Part shown: piece after piece, positions 52,268 through 62,907 of the stretch
How the letters are laid out: each line of letters begins with the position of its first letter
Position numbering within the stretch: position 1 is the stretch's first letter
Origin: Plasmodiophora brassicae
Lineage: Eukaryota; Endomyxa: Phytomyxea; Phytomyxea; Plasmodiophorida
Direction of reading: 5' to 3'
Length of the DNA: 64,000 bases
Assembly: GCA_036867785.1 (NCBI GenBank)
Contig: CP145411.1
Span: forward strand, 682,001 to 746,000
Notes under the pieces: model-generated
What the model saw: the letters and a program-made list of their open reading frames with translations, nothing else
The model's database searches: none
What the model was told of the DNA's origin: nothing
Translations under genes and position numbers: made by a program

Positions 52268-54588
52268 ATGGTGACGTGTAACGTGCTGAGCGTGATCCGC
52301 GACCGCGAGCTGGCCGACCACGGGCCGCAGTGGGCGTTCCGGCGGTTGTCCGGGCACAACGCCTGGATTCATCGACTGCGACCGGCCCCGGTCACCAGTG
52401 AGGACCGGGTTCGGTATCATCATGCGGGTCGGTGATAGCGAATGGGGTCTGCAGGGATTGGGGATGGCTGAACGTTGCATGGCAGGATGTGTGAACCGAT
52501 TGTGCTGGTCGCCCGGTACCGGAGAGCTGCTGGCGAGTGTCTCCGACGATCGCAAAATTCGCCTGTGGTCAATTGACAACAGTCATAACATACAACTTCG
52601 AAACGTTATTCAAACGGTATCTATCGAGCGGATGCGGTCGTTGGCGTTTGATTGACCGTTTGCAGGACCATGGTCACAACATATTCGGTGTCCGGTTCCT
52701 GGACCGGTCCGGATCAATGATGGCCACTGGCGCAAATTGCTCGACGGTCTGCATCTCAGCGTTTGATCGAACAATCGCACGATACACCTGTCACAAAGAG
52801 GCGGTCAGTGAAATCGAACAGCCCCCTGATCAACTGTCCGTCTTTTGGTCATCGTCCGAGGTACGCCGGGCCGAAAGTACGAGCACACGTCCAAGTCGCA
52901 TAGCTCATTGTTTGTTAGGACGCGACCATTCGTCAATGGGATGCCCGAACAATGCCAGAGTGTGGAGGGCAATGCTCCGATTTTGCGAATTGTCATGCCA
53001 AGAACGTCCTAATCGACGGCCGCCAGTTTCATACGCCTTGGCGGTTCTCCGGTATCGCTGTGTCTCCTGTGGACCCGAATCTTCTTGTACGTCTTTATAT
53101 CATCACTCTGAGGTTTTATGCTCAAACCCTCAACAGCTCGTTGGCACTGGTGTCTACGGGCGGCTGTTCGATCGGCGCATGCTCTCGTTGACCTCGGGTG
53201 GTGGATCGCCACCGGTCCCGATAGCTGAGTACGCTCCTCGGCATCTGAGCGAGGGCGGCGATGTCAACGCTTTAGTCACATGCGTATCCTTTTCTCCAAG
53301 CGGCCGCCGGGTGGTCGTCAACTTCAACTGTGACCATGCGTATGTCTTCGATGTTGACAACCGGAATGATGCAGATATCGGTAAGCCGTCGTTGCCGTCA
53401 TTTGTCGGATCATTGCTGACCGTGGTATGCGAAATAGTGATCAAGTCGCCGTCGCCGTCGCGTCTGGCAAGACGAATCGGACAGATGCGGCGCAAAGCTG
53501 TAGACGCGTTCGTATCGGGGTCAGGTCACTATACCATGAATGAGTTTCTGACGGTGTTCTTCCAACAGAATCGAAGCCAAGAAATGGGCGAACGCTGTCG
53601 ACGTACTGTCCGCTGTGTTGTCGCTTCAGAGCCAGCTGTCTGCCGAACAAAAGATCGATTTATTATCGATGCGGTCAGGGGCCTTACTGGTAAGATATAA
53701 CGATGGGCTGCTGTATCGTTCGTTCGGGATAATGATGCTTGATGCGACAGCAACGACAGTGGGTTGGCGATGCGGGCGCCGCGCTACGTGATGCGGAAAC
53801 CGCTCTCAGTACGGCTGAACGAAGGTATCCTGACCTTGTCGGTTATGCTCGATCGAGTCGATCTGAATTGTCCCTCAGTGGGCTTAGAGAGTTCGGGGTT
53901 GAAGCGGCAATATGTCGGGTGCGCGCGCTGATGGCGCTTGACAGCTCAGACCGAGCGGTTGCGGCAGCTCGACGTTACATGGCACGATATCCCAGTGCTG
54001 CCGATGAACTTGCTGACGTCGTTCATCTTACGGAATCCGACCCGGAGCAAGCCGACCAAGGCGTTGACGACGATCTGGGCGGTTCCTCTGATTATCGTTC
54101 ACGTCTTGTCGGCCACGCTCATGTCGAAACATACATCAAGGAGGCCACCTTCCTCAGCGAACAGCTTGTTGGCTGTGCCAGTGACGATGGGACAGGTATC
54201 TTGGGAATCGAGTCGTTCCGCTAGCGAGTGCTCATCATTGCGCGGTTTAGTTTTCATTTACGACGCAGATAGCGGCGTTGCTGTTCATTCTCTGGTGTCG
54301 GAACCATCTGACGAGGTGTGCGGACTGAACTGTGTGCGAGCACATCCTGTGCTAGGCACATCTTGCATCGCCACCAGTGGTCTTGACCACCACGTTCAGC
54401 TCTTTTCTACATCGGCCTCGACCCGCTCCAACGTAGATCGGTCCGACCTCGTCGAGATCAACCAGCGCAAGTTGAAGAGATACCAGGCAACATCCCTGCC
54501 GGGGCACACGACCAGTCAGGTCGCCCTCCTGATACAAGGGCTGCTGGCCGGGCAGACCCCATTCCTGTTTATTTCCCGCGACCTATGA
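52268..54588 (+). CDS. WDTC1-like WD40 and TPR protein (DCAF9/ADP)
   Basis: WDTC1 is a substrate receptor of CUL4-DDB1 ubiquitin ligases. The start is MVTCNVLSVIRDRELADHGP with FRRLSGHNA. WD repeats: CVNRLCWSPGTGELLASVSD, HGHNIFGVRFLDRSGSMMAT, TCHKEAVSEIE, then FSGIAVSPVDPNLLV, RLFDRRMLSL and LVTCVSFSPSGRRVVVNFNC. The central TPR part (DAGAALRDAETALSTAERRY, VEAAICRVRALMALDSSDRA) matches the WDTC1 TPR block. Two final WD repeats contain RLVGHAHVETYIKEATFL, a GLVFIYDADSGVAVHSLVSE repeat and CIATSGLDHHVQLFS, then DLVEINQRKLKR, matching the family's conserved end. Stop TGA near 54588. About ten introns. WD-TPR-WD order is diagnostic. Confidence 0.86.
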
Positions 54589-54735
54589 CCGGCAAGCCTG
54601 CTCTCCTCAACGTCGTCCACTCTCGTCCAGTGATTAAATATCGTTTAGACCTCCTTCAGAAGCTGTTGAGTGCAACACTATCCACCCAGCCGGGTTGCCT
54701 CTTATATTTCATTATTTATGATCACACCAAGGGCG

Positions 54736-55290
54736 TTATTGGCGGGACAGCATATCATCGACGAATAACGATTCAAGAAACCCGTTATCTGTGTCGTTCG
54801 TGGTCGGTTCCAAGGCGAAAGGCGATGCCATCGATCCAGAAAGGTCCAGTAAAGGAAAATCGAACGGCGAATCACACGAAGTCATCTGGCTCGAGGCGGC
54901 TGACATAGTGCCAGGGCTAGAAAACGAGTTCAAGCATTGACTTATGTTCATCTCCGAGGCGAACGAAGGCGCGGTGTCTTGTTGAGCGACGAACAAGGCA
55001 TCGCGAGAACCCATTGCCCGCGAAGGAGCGGGCGGGATGGCGTCGAAGAGACCGCGAGGATCGCCAACCGTGAACGATTTGTGGCGGTCAGGGTGAATGA
55101 CGACAATGGATACTTTGCATGCACACACTACAATCGCAATCAGTCAACCCCCGTTACAACAGACCTGGTGGGAAGGCGCGCACTCACAAGTCGCCAGTTC
55201 ATGCGCCTTCTTCACCAGGCCGACCCGTCGCTTCCGAAACGCAGAATCACGTTTCCTTCCGGCAGGGAGCAGCTCTAACTTCCTCTTCAT
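54736..55290 (-). CDS. MADS-box transcription factor (copy A)
   Basis: Exon 1: MKRKLELLPAGRKRDSAFRK RRVGLVKKAHELATC, the DNA-contacting helix of a MADS domain. A GTGAGT...TTGTAG intron joins to CKVSIVVIHPDRHKSFTVGD, the beta-sheet part. The remainder (SQCLNSFSSPGTMSAASSQM, then FDFPLLDLSGSMASPFALEP and a final ESLFVDDMLSRQ) is Ser/acidic-rich and probably an activation region. No K-box or SAM/MEF2 extension is seen. MADS factors bind CArG boxes as dimers. The canonical FSxxGKL box is degenerate here (SFTVGDPRGLF). Paired in tandem with copy B. Confidence 0.85.
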
Positions 55291-55625
55291 GCTCGCTGCA
55301 CCGCTTTCGCTCTGAGAACAGGCGACACGATGACTCGTCGACAGCTTGCCACGGTCACATGGAAATTAGGCCCCTGTCCGCAAAGTTTTCCGCCGCGTCC
55401 AAAAATAGTGGCGAACACAAGTGGTGTTACGTTCGAGTCTCTGAGCGTGGCGCGCCACGTACGTGATCACTGATCAGTTATCACATCTGAGATAATGCAG
55501 GAGCATAGGCGCTTGGATACGGTCGGATGCCTCGTGTGTATTGGGAGTCTTCCATGCATAGTCGACTGTAACAGAGATAGGACGTGGTCGCAATACAGGA
55601 AGGCGCTGCCGTTTAATGTTAACGA
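55291..55625. promoter_or_regulatory. intergenic spacer between the two MADS genes
   Basis: About 335 bp; short inverted gatcactgatcagttatca near 55465. Presumed promoter of copy A and 3' end of copy B. No gene seen. Confidence 0.4.
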
Positions 55626-56318
55626 CTAAGGGTTCGACAATCCGTCCACCCTGATGTCGAACACGCTCTCGAAGAAGATATCGCTCGATCCGCCCATCAT
55701 GAATGGGGCATTTTCACAAGACAACTCTTGTGCTTCCGCCCCAATATTCAGCACTTGCGTTTCTGATATAGAATGCTGTTCACCGTTAAAAAACATGCCA
55801 AACTGGTTGCCCTCAATGCCAGAACTCGCTATTTGTGCCGGTGCGTTTGAAGACAGAAACGATATGTTATCAGCAATGATCGGCGATGGAAGCGGCTCCA
55901 CGGTCCGCATCAGCGAGAACGTATCGCCGGTTGCTTGACTGTTGAAGCTGCTGACGGCCGATTCCGCTGTGCCCGCTGACGAAATGGACTCTGATCGTTT
56001 GCGTTCCGCTGCGCCCGCTGACGAAATGGACCCTGATCGTTTGCGTTCCAGGACTCGGAACATGGATTCGACATCGCCGTTCGAGAATGATTTGGTGCTA
56101 TCATCGTTAATGACAACCAGAGAAATCTTGCACCCGCAAACTGTCCCACAACACGAACGACGTCAGATCCAAACGTGGAGTACGGTTGACGCTATCGGCG
56201 GTCTCTCACGTATTGACAGCTCGGTGAGCTTTTTAACAAGACCGACTCGGCGTTTGCGGAACGCAGCTGCGCGCTGCTTTCTCGTGGGCAGCATCCCCAA
56301 AGACGATTTTGTTCCCAT
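55626..56318 (-). CDS. MADS-box transcription factor (copy B)
   Basis: Exon 1: MGTKSSLGMLPTRKQRAAAF RKRRVGLVKKLTELSI. A GTGAGA...GGACAG intron joins CGCKISLVVINDDSTKSFSN. The intron falls at the same codon position as in copy A, so the two genes are tandem duplicates. After the box lies a perfect-frame 42-bp duplication, ERKRSGSISSAGAA ERKRSESISSAGTA, at about 55965-56050. It is followed by Ser/Asn-rich sequence and an end DIFFESVFDIRVDGLSNP. The C-termini of both copies end in a hydrophobic/acidic patch (SLFVDDML; FFESVFDI). It may bind DNA as a homo- or heterodimer with copy A. Confidence 0.85.
55965..56050 (-). repeat. 42-bp coding duplication in MADS copy B
   Basis: Two near-identical 42-bp units (gacgaaatggactctgatcg and gacgaaatggaccctgatcg, plus tails) give the repeated ERKRS-SISSAG block. 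Confidence 0.9.
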
Positions 56319-56640
56319 CTCGCAACTCCAGCAGCCTGGCGATGCTCCCGGTCAAACAAGGAAGATCGAGGCGAGGGCCACACGGCGCACTCAAACGCTG
56401 TGGCGAACACGACGTCCGACTTGTCAAACAAACTCCGCGACTGCGGGGCCCGAAATAGACGCGCAATTCCTACGGTACAGAAAATCGTGATCCAACACGG
56501 AAGGCCGGCACACCTCTGTGCCCCGGGCCTTCGGGATCTCTGCACAACTTGCCCCGGGCCTTCGGGATCACTGCACAACTTGCCCCGGGGCTTGCAGCGA
56601 GGCACGCTGTAGCACTATCCGGATTGTTTACCAAATACGG
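56319..56640. other. intergenic with 31-bp triple repeat
   Basis: Upstream of MADS copy B. It contains three copies (the third partial) of tgccccgggccttcgggatc plus actgcacaact at 56518-56597; otherwise nothing recognised. Confidence 0.5.
56518..56597 (+). repeat. 31-bp tandem repeat, 2.5 units
   Basis: The units differ by a few bases; the third stops after tgccccgg. Each unit contains the palindrome CCCGGG and a ccttcggg hairpin-prone core. Confidence 0.85.
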
Positions 56641-58935
56641 CTACGTGCAATTCGTCCACCGTCGTAAGTGGTGTTTGATACGAGGGTGTTGAACATATTG
56701 GAGTAGACGAGGACGACGACGCGCTGCCATTTCAGGCGCTGGGCTCGTCGCCCTTCTTCGCAGCGAGCAATGCCTTGGACCGAAGTCGCTCTCGCTGGGC
56801 GCGAGTCGGCAAGTCATTCGCTCGAGATGTTCGGGTGTGCGCATGCCAGTCCGGATGGCGCCAGGGTGACCGGTCCCGGTCACCATCCGCCTGCACAACC
56901 GGTTAATACAGGATTCACAGTTGTTCCGGTGGTCGCGTTTCCGTACCCGTTTCGGCGGGGGTGCTTGCTTACGCGTCGGACGCCTAACCTGCGAATTTCG
57001 TTCAGGGAGTTTCCGTTGATGGCACTGTTGGTGGGCCTTCGTTGGCTTGAGCTTCACAGGCGATAGCTCCTTTCGGGACTTGAGTGCAGGCAGAGGTCCA
57101 GGTTTCGGTTTCGGAATGCGGCCAATATCAGTCAGATCAACTGGAGCACTGATAGGCTTCTCCTGTAAGCATTGCACAGCCTCGTTGCTGACATCGGTCT
57201 CAGGATCGGAGGGCGGGGCCACATTGTCTTCGTCACTCGGCTGGCTGCTGACATCGTTGGCAATGACCGGGACGGATTCATCGTCAAATGATTCTGCAAC
57301 AGGCTTGGCACCGCACACAGCAGTGTCATAACTCGTGCTGACAGGGTCATCGTCGACTGGGTCAACCGACTCGCAGCCGCCGGCTTCAGGAACGGATGAC
57401 GGCGGTTCAGGCTCATATTCCCCACAAAGCTCGTCAGAACCATATCCCGTCTTCTCAGTCGAGCCGGCCTCCACGACCGGTGCATCAGGCTCGACCCGAG
57501 GCTCTTCGAATGCTTCATCATTGGCATCTTGCTGGTAGCTAGTGCCAGTTTCTGTGTCGTCGCCAGTCTCTTCGCCGATAGTTGTGAGGGCCTCTTGACC
57601 TTCTTCATCGTTGCTGTCGTCGGTGACATCGGGTTCTCCGACACCTTCAACGTGGGCGGTAATCGGGTCAGGCATGGACTCGACGAAGGCAGGTGCGTCT
57701 TCGCCGAAGGCATATGGGTACTGTGGCGGCGGTACCGCTGTCTGGAATGGTTGCCACTCGAAATCGACAAGCACCTCGACGGTCTCGGACAGCTCCTGGA
57801 CGATCTGCCGAACTGTCGACACATCGGGATCCTCCATGACCAACTGGCGTCCGCTCATCAGCGGTCGTGACGTCGCTGGCGCTGGGATCCGCGCCGAGTA
57901 AATCGATCGTGTCGACGATGGCAAAGTCGATGTTGTCATTAAGGCTGATGATGACGTGGCCACAGTAGTTACTGCCGATGTCATCGCAGAATGTCCTGCC
58001 GTTTGTCCACATCAGTCGTGAGGTCAAGTGCTGACAGAAGCGCAAAGAACCTTCGTGACGTGGTAGCTCAAGACGAGGAACCTGGGTTGGGGTTGCGGAA
58101 CGCTTAGGCGTCTTATGACTTGGCTTGGCGTGCGCCTGCCGAGATGGTTCATTATGGAAGGTGGAAATTGGCCGTCGTTTTCGCCTGCTTACCTTCTTCG
58201 ATGCCGAGGTGGATGGCGGCGGTGGCCGAGTCGATGGCGCAGCCAGGGAGTCTTGAATAATGTTCCGGAAGTTAAACTTGCCCTTCTTTCCTTCACGACG
58301 GTACTCGAAGTACTTCTGCTCCGCCTTCTTTACGAAATCTTTGTACCTGAAAGGTTCTTGTCAGGGAACGTTTCGTGCGTGAAACGCGAAAGCAGCCACA
58401 GCCAACCTGTTCCTGGCAGTGCCTTCCTGCCGGCGACGTAGGAAGGTCGTTACGACGCCGTTCTCGTCTCCCTACGAAGCGCATCAAAGGCATATCAAAG
58501 GAAAATTCGACAAGCCTTCGTACTTCGCTGTTTGCGATGTCCTGTAGCGTCTTGAGCTCGTTCGGCGTGAAATGCATATCCTTCTTGCTCTGCCAGCAAA
58601 CAGAATTCAGAACGCAATAGCCGTTCACCTCACGGACCGCCCCTAACCTTGTGATTGGATGCCGCGATAGTGCATTTCTCCTTCTTGATGATCGTCTGCA
58701 TGTGCTGAACTTGTTCTGTTAATCCCTTCTGCAGCTCCGCCAAGCGTACACGCGTCTCTTCGTCCTGGCACGACGCGTCTCGCGCTAGCACGGCCCCGAC
58801 ATCAAAACTGACATCTTCGAGGAACCGGGCCGCCTGTTCCCGGAACCGAAGACGCATCGACCGAACGAAATCTTCGGAAGACCCATCGGGCAACGGTGCC
58901 GACGAACCCGAAGCCGTCGACGTCGATACTTGCAT
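56641..58935 (-). CDS. hypothetical, with helical N-terminal region and long acidic low-complexity C-terminus
   Basis: Exon 1 starts MQVSTSTASGSSAPLPDGSS with a long helix (DFVRSMRLRFREQAARFLED, VRLAELQKGLTEQVQHMQTI). Next come GYCVLNSVCWQSKKDMHFTP with LKTLQDIANSEVRRLVEFSF, then YKDFVKKAEQKYFEYRREGK and PSTRPPPPSTSASKK, then RTFCDDIGSNYCGHVIISLN with DNIDFAIVDTIDLLG. A 350-codon stretch extremely rich in Asp, Glu, Ser and Pro follows, including DVTDDSNDEEGQEALTTIGE. The end is basic (KRVRKRDHRNNCESCINRLC). I recognise no family. The acidic-then-basic layout suggests a nuclear protein. Splices inside exons 2-4 are inferred. The last basic part may belong to other exons or frames, because composition changes sharply near 57100. 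Confidence 0.55.
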
Positions 58936-59087
58936 GTCTAGTCGTCAAACGTGACGAGAGACCGACGATCGATCGCGCAGTTAGAATGCGTCCAACAGTA
59001 CCTTGTCGATCCCGCTCGCCGGCGCACGGTCCCATTGCCAAATGTATGAATCGATAAGTTGTCGTGTGTAAACGCGTCAGGTGGAGC

Positions 59088-59669
59088 TCATATGAAGCGC
59101 CACGAACTTCTAATCGGGATGACATGCCCATAATCGAGTCCCGGCGCCGCTAGGACGTCGGTGACGACTTCACTCCAAGGGAATGTCGAGCTCAGCTTTT
59201 CATGGAGGTGCTTGGCGCCAAAAGCAGTCGTCATGTCGGTCGGTCGGGCCACGATGCGAAGAACGAGTAGAGGGGGGTAGAAATCGGGAGCAGGCTTGCG
59301 GACGACCGATTCATGAATGCGGTCGACGCGCTCCATCCACTGGGTAACGAGCTCTTCGATGGACTCGTCCGATACGACAAATGGGCGCGAAAGCGCTGCA
59401 GGAGAGCTGGTACCATTCGCTGTCCACAAATGATTCGAATTGTTGAAACGGACGGTGAGAATTGCGACGTGGCGCTTCCTTCGGTCGAACACCTTTCTGA
59501 ACCTGCTGCACTCGACACCATGCAGGGTGCGGACCGCGGCTCGTGGCATCGTATGGTGATGTACGAGTGGCCTCGGCTGACTGCTGCTCCCAGACGCAGT
59601 GACGCGGGCCGATATCAGGATCAGGGCCGTTGCCAGGAGCGCCAGTCTCAACGGGACCAGCGACATCAT
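59088..59669 (-). CDS. secreted or lumenal protein, unknown
   Basis: An intronless ORF. The start MMSLVPLRLALLATALILIS is a signal peptide ending near RVTA. The mature part has a basic stretch (RFRKVFDRRKRHVAILTVRF), a possible helix (SDESIEELVTQWMERVDRIH) and an end, APGLDYGHVIPIRSSWRFI. Only one or two Cys, so no obvious disulfide fold. In-frame Met upstream (59837) would precede the signal peptide and is rejected. No family recognised. Confidence 0.6.
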   Translation of the reverse strand: MMSLVPLRLALLATALILISARVTASGSSSQPRPLVHHHTMPRAAVRTLHGVECSRFRKVFDRRKRHVAILTVRFNNSNHLWTANGTSSPAALSRPFVVSDESIEELVTQWMERVDRIHESVVRKPAPDFYPPLLVLRIVARPTDMTTAFGAKHLHEKLSSTFPWSEVVTDVLAAPGLDYGHVIPIRSSWRFI

Positions 59670-60425
59670 CACCCGACCCACCCAAAAATGGTCCTGCGCG
59701 GTCCCTCCCATCAGCCACCCGCTGAGGCGCCTCCGCAAGTTATACCGGTAGCTTTTCGTTGAAGTCCCAAGACAATTTGACTTGCGGCGGTCTGGAGATC
59801 TGGCGGTAACAACCGACGTCCGCAGCGGGCAGTTCAATTTTTGCGCGCGCGGCTACGTGGTAGATCTACTCGTACTATTCAGGACACATTCCCTGTCCTG
59901 CCTAACCCGTTCAATCCGCATGCGGGGGAGTATCGTGAGGGCAGTGTAACGCCGATACATACACGCATGCGAGGTAGGCCCCATTCTGCAGACAGGGGTC
60001 CCCGACAGCGATCACCGCCTCACGGCCGGGATTCGGTCTCTAATGTTTCGTAGAGCGAACAACGGCAAGAGCACGATCATGTTGGGCTTAACAGCGGGGG
60101 AGCCGAGAGGCTGTGCATGGCAGCGAATAACAGAATGTGCTAATAGCAGACTGCGCTCGCACGCATTCAGCAGTTTTGGTGAGGGTTTGGCATGAAACGT
60201 GACGCCTGCTAAGTGGCACGTATGATTTGGCTGTCCCTTGGTCCGCCTATGTGGGTTTGCGTTGACCAACGACTCTCGTCCGTCACCAACTTTGCGTTTG
60301 CAGGTCTTGCTCGCGTCGTGACAAACGACCTATCGGTAGAGAACCGTCGAGCACAACAGCAAGCGATCTGAAGCGAGAGCAGAGTCGGTCGTCAGTCAGG
60401 TATGTGTATTCACAGAGATGCGTAT
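59670..60425. other. intergenic region
   Basis: About 755 bp. Small ORFs on both strands (for example plus 59841-60053) are Arg/Pro-rich and unsupported. No repeat or RNA gene seen. Confidence 0.4.
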
Positions 60426-61117
60426 TTAGGCGACGAAGGCAGCGAACGACAGGACTGCGGCGGCGAGGACAGACAGGAACCCATTGATCCCAGCGGCTCC
60501 CGAGCTGTGGCCACTGCTGCCGCCAGCAACGCACTTGGACATCGCCGCTGTCACAGCATCCGCCGATGCGTTGCAGGTAACAGTCATAGCGGAAGAGAAC
60601 TGGTTGAGCGGAAGCTGTGTAAGGCAGAGGTAGAGGTTGGCACTGCTGACAAGAAGATTGTCCGAGGCCTGCTCCTGGGAATTCGCCAACGCCGTCAGGT
60701 TCTGGTAGGATGTCAGGCCGGCGTTGCACATCACTTGCGTCGACACTTGATCCATTGCCGTCTGGCAAGTCGCAGGGCACGTGTCCTTCGACGTCGCCCC
60801 ACAGTTGCCCAGGTCCTTCACAGCCGAACCCATGTTCGGCGGGCAACTGGTGCCGATAAACGCGCACTTGTTGACCGTTGTGCTGAATCTACAGAACGTG
60901 TCGACCTCTGGGAACTGTCCCGCGGCACCTATGCGACAAATGACCGGGTCAGAACAGGTCGCTTGTGGAAACGGGGAGACTTGATACATTTCTGGGCCGG
61001 CGTTGTCAGGCCACCACAGTATTTGTTGAGAGCATCTTGGGTCAGTGGGTAGTCGGCGTAGTTGGTCTGCGCCAAGATCATCATCGGGGCGAGGGCGAGC
61101 ACGGTTGCAGTCAGCAT
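60426..61117 (-). CDS. Cys-rich secreted protein, probably GPI-anchored
   Basis: Starts MLTATVLALAPMMILAQTNY, a signal peptide cut near AQT. After NKYC a GTGGCC...GCATAG intron (about 86 nt) restores frame into GAAGQFPEVDTFCRFSTTVN. Then follow KCAFIGTSCPPNMGSAVKDL, NCGATSKDTCPATCQTAMDQ, VMCNAGLTSYQNLTALANSQ, LYLCLTQLPLNQFSSAMTVT and CNASADAVTAAMSKCVAGGS, giving a dozen Cys. The C-terminus is a Ser/Gly spacer followed by a hydrophobic GFLSVLAAAVLSFAAFVA, a classic GPI-attachment tail. N-glycosylation sequons NLT and NAS are present. Surface/host-interface or cell-wall role is possible; the Cys spacing is not one I can assign to elicitins or another named family. Confidence 0.75.
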
Positions 61118-61398
61118 TGTGGCTTTTGAAGCTGTTGAGGAAGGGACAGAGGTGCAGTTGTCACGAAGCCAATGCAGGTATGCCGGTTGATGACGCAACG
61201 GCCACACATACCAACACGGCGGCTGAGCCCACTCGGCCAGACCTCTGCGGCACAATGGCGCGTGCCGTCTCAAATGCGTCACCTGGCGACGCAGAGAGCG
61301 ACGCGTTGCTGACTCATCCACTACGGGTGCATCGTGCCATGCGGCACCAAGGGGATGTAACAATCTATGCCTCAAATCGCACAAGAACTGAGCTGAGT

Positions 61399-62328
61399 TT
61401 ACCGCTGGGCGTACGCCTTGTTGACGGTAGAACGTGTTTCAACTGACGGCGTAAGACCGTTTGCATCCATCAGATGCAGAGTTTCGGCGGCTTCGTCGGA
61501 CCTGTTGGCAGATAGGAACACCTTGATGAGGTTCTCGTAGGCGACCAGGTTGCGATCATGGACGATACATTTCAAACGAACGAGCTTGAGTAATGTAGAG
61601 GCCGTGTCACCAGCGGCAGGAGACCCGTCTCCGGCACAACAGGCGGCGAAGAGTGAAAACATCTTGTCGCTGATGTCGACACAGTTGTCAACCGCGTCCT
61701 GAACTAGAGGCAAAGCTGCCCCAGGTTGCTTTGCCATAAGGCACATCGTTGCGAGGCGTACGATAACGTCGCCGGAACGCGGTCCATGGTTCGAGTACAT
61801 TTTAAGAGCGTCGTCAAGAAGTGGAGGCTTGCTGGCAGAGCAAGCGTCGAGAAATGTGCAGAACAACGCAGGATCGCCGGTGACTTGAACGTCGTAAGAT
61901 AAGGCAGCGCGCAACACAGCGGGGGCCTTCGCCGGTGCCCGAGCCCGACAGAACGCCATCATGGACTGAAAAAATGGTACAGACACGTGCGCGCCTGACT
62001 GCATGACACGTTCGAAAACATCCATCGCACGGTTCACATCGAATTCCTGACGAAGGATGCGAACCGCCAAGCCGGCCGATGGGCGACGCAGGAACGCCGC
62101 ATACAGTGGCAGTTGCGGTGTCCAGCTCGACGCGACAGCCTCTTCGTCGACAGTGCTCGTCGAACGCGATTCGTCCATCCGCCTCGTCCGAAACGCATTG
62201 TCGCGAGCGGTCCCTGACGACATCGACCGCCACTGACACCAGGCGGGCCCTCTCCGCCAACAACGGATCACTGACATTGTGACAGCCCCAACAGACTCCG
62301 TGCGTGCCAAAATGTCTGACCTCCACAC
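61399..62328 (-). CDS. pentatricopeptide-repeat (PPR) protein, probably mitochondrial
   Basis: An intronless ORF; Met 62328 or 62277 (MSVIRCWRRGPAWCQWRSMS). The basic, Ser/Arg-rich N-terminus fits a mitochondrial presequence. The body has helix pairs of PPR type: VNRAMDVFERVMQSGAHVSV with PFFQSMMAFCRA, DPALFCTFLDACSA with LLDDALKMYSNHGP, VIVRLATMCLMAKQPGAALP, KMFSLFAACCAGDGS, and the clearest, VAYENLIKVFLSANRSDEAA with ETLHLMDANGLTPSVETRST. About five to six repeats, some degenerate. PPR proteins bind organellar RNA. The lack of introns contrasts with neighbours. Confidence 0.8.
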   Translation of the reverse strand: MWRSDILARTESVGAVTMSVIRCWRRGPAWCQWRSMSSGTARDNAFRTRRMDESRSTSTVDEEAVASSWTPQLPLYAAFLRRPSAGLAVRILRQEFDVNRAMDVFERVMQSGAHVSVPFFQSMMAFCRARAPAKAPAVLRAALSYDVQVTGDPALFCTFLDACSASKPPLLDDALKMYSNHGPRSGDVIVRLATMCLMAKQPGAALPLVQDAVDNCVDISDKMFSLFAACCAGDGSPAAGDTASTLLKLVRLKCIVHDRNLVAYENLIKVFLSANRSDEAAETLHLMDANGLTPSVETRSTVNKAYAQR

Positions 62329-62907
62329 CTGCCAAACGCACCCGCATTGCTTGCAACGCCAGTACGACGTCTACCGTAGCGTCACCGTCAGCCGCCCGCG
62401 CATGTCGACTTGGAACGAAGCAACCTGACGCTATCCGCTACCAGTACCTACCTACATAGCCTGTTATTTGAATCGGTATTAAGACCACAATTCTGCCCAG
62501 CAACGTGTACTGACATAGGGTACCTGGCGGTACGGGACGTGCAGGCCTTGGATGTTGTGATCGGCGGCTATGGCATCGGCATCCGTCGAATGATGCCATC
62601 AGCAAAACGGTAAGAGACGTACGGCACTAGATCGTGTGGGCTCGCATGAATATCACGCTTCAGTTACGAGCAGAACGGGTGAGCAGTGCTGTTAACGGCG
62701 GGACCGTGTCGGTAACCGCATGACGAAGCACCCGCGCATGTAGACGGCGCTGATATGTGCCAGGTGACGATCAGGAACAAGACGCTCTGGCAGATCGATA
62801 CCCTTTCTACACCTGTCGCCGTGTTCTGTCAGATGCAATCGCCTGAATATCCAACGCGTCGACAATCGTCGCAGTCAATAGCAGCTGGTCAACATGCAGC
62901 GAGCACC
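62329..62907. other. intergenic region
   Basis: About 580 bp before the tandem repeat array. The plus ORF 62410-62613 is short and unsupported. Nothing recognised. Confidence 0.4.

Noticed and set aside
60950-61020. Ultra-short 23-nt intron (GTGGCC...CCCAG) in the Cys-rich GPI protein
   Set aside because: A normal-sized intron of about 86 nt using the later acceptor GCATAG keeps the frame and the Cys pattern equally well.
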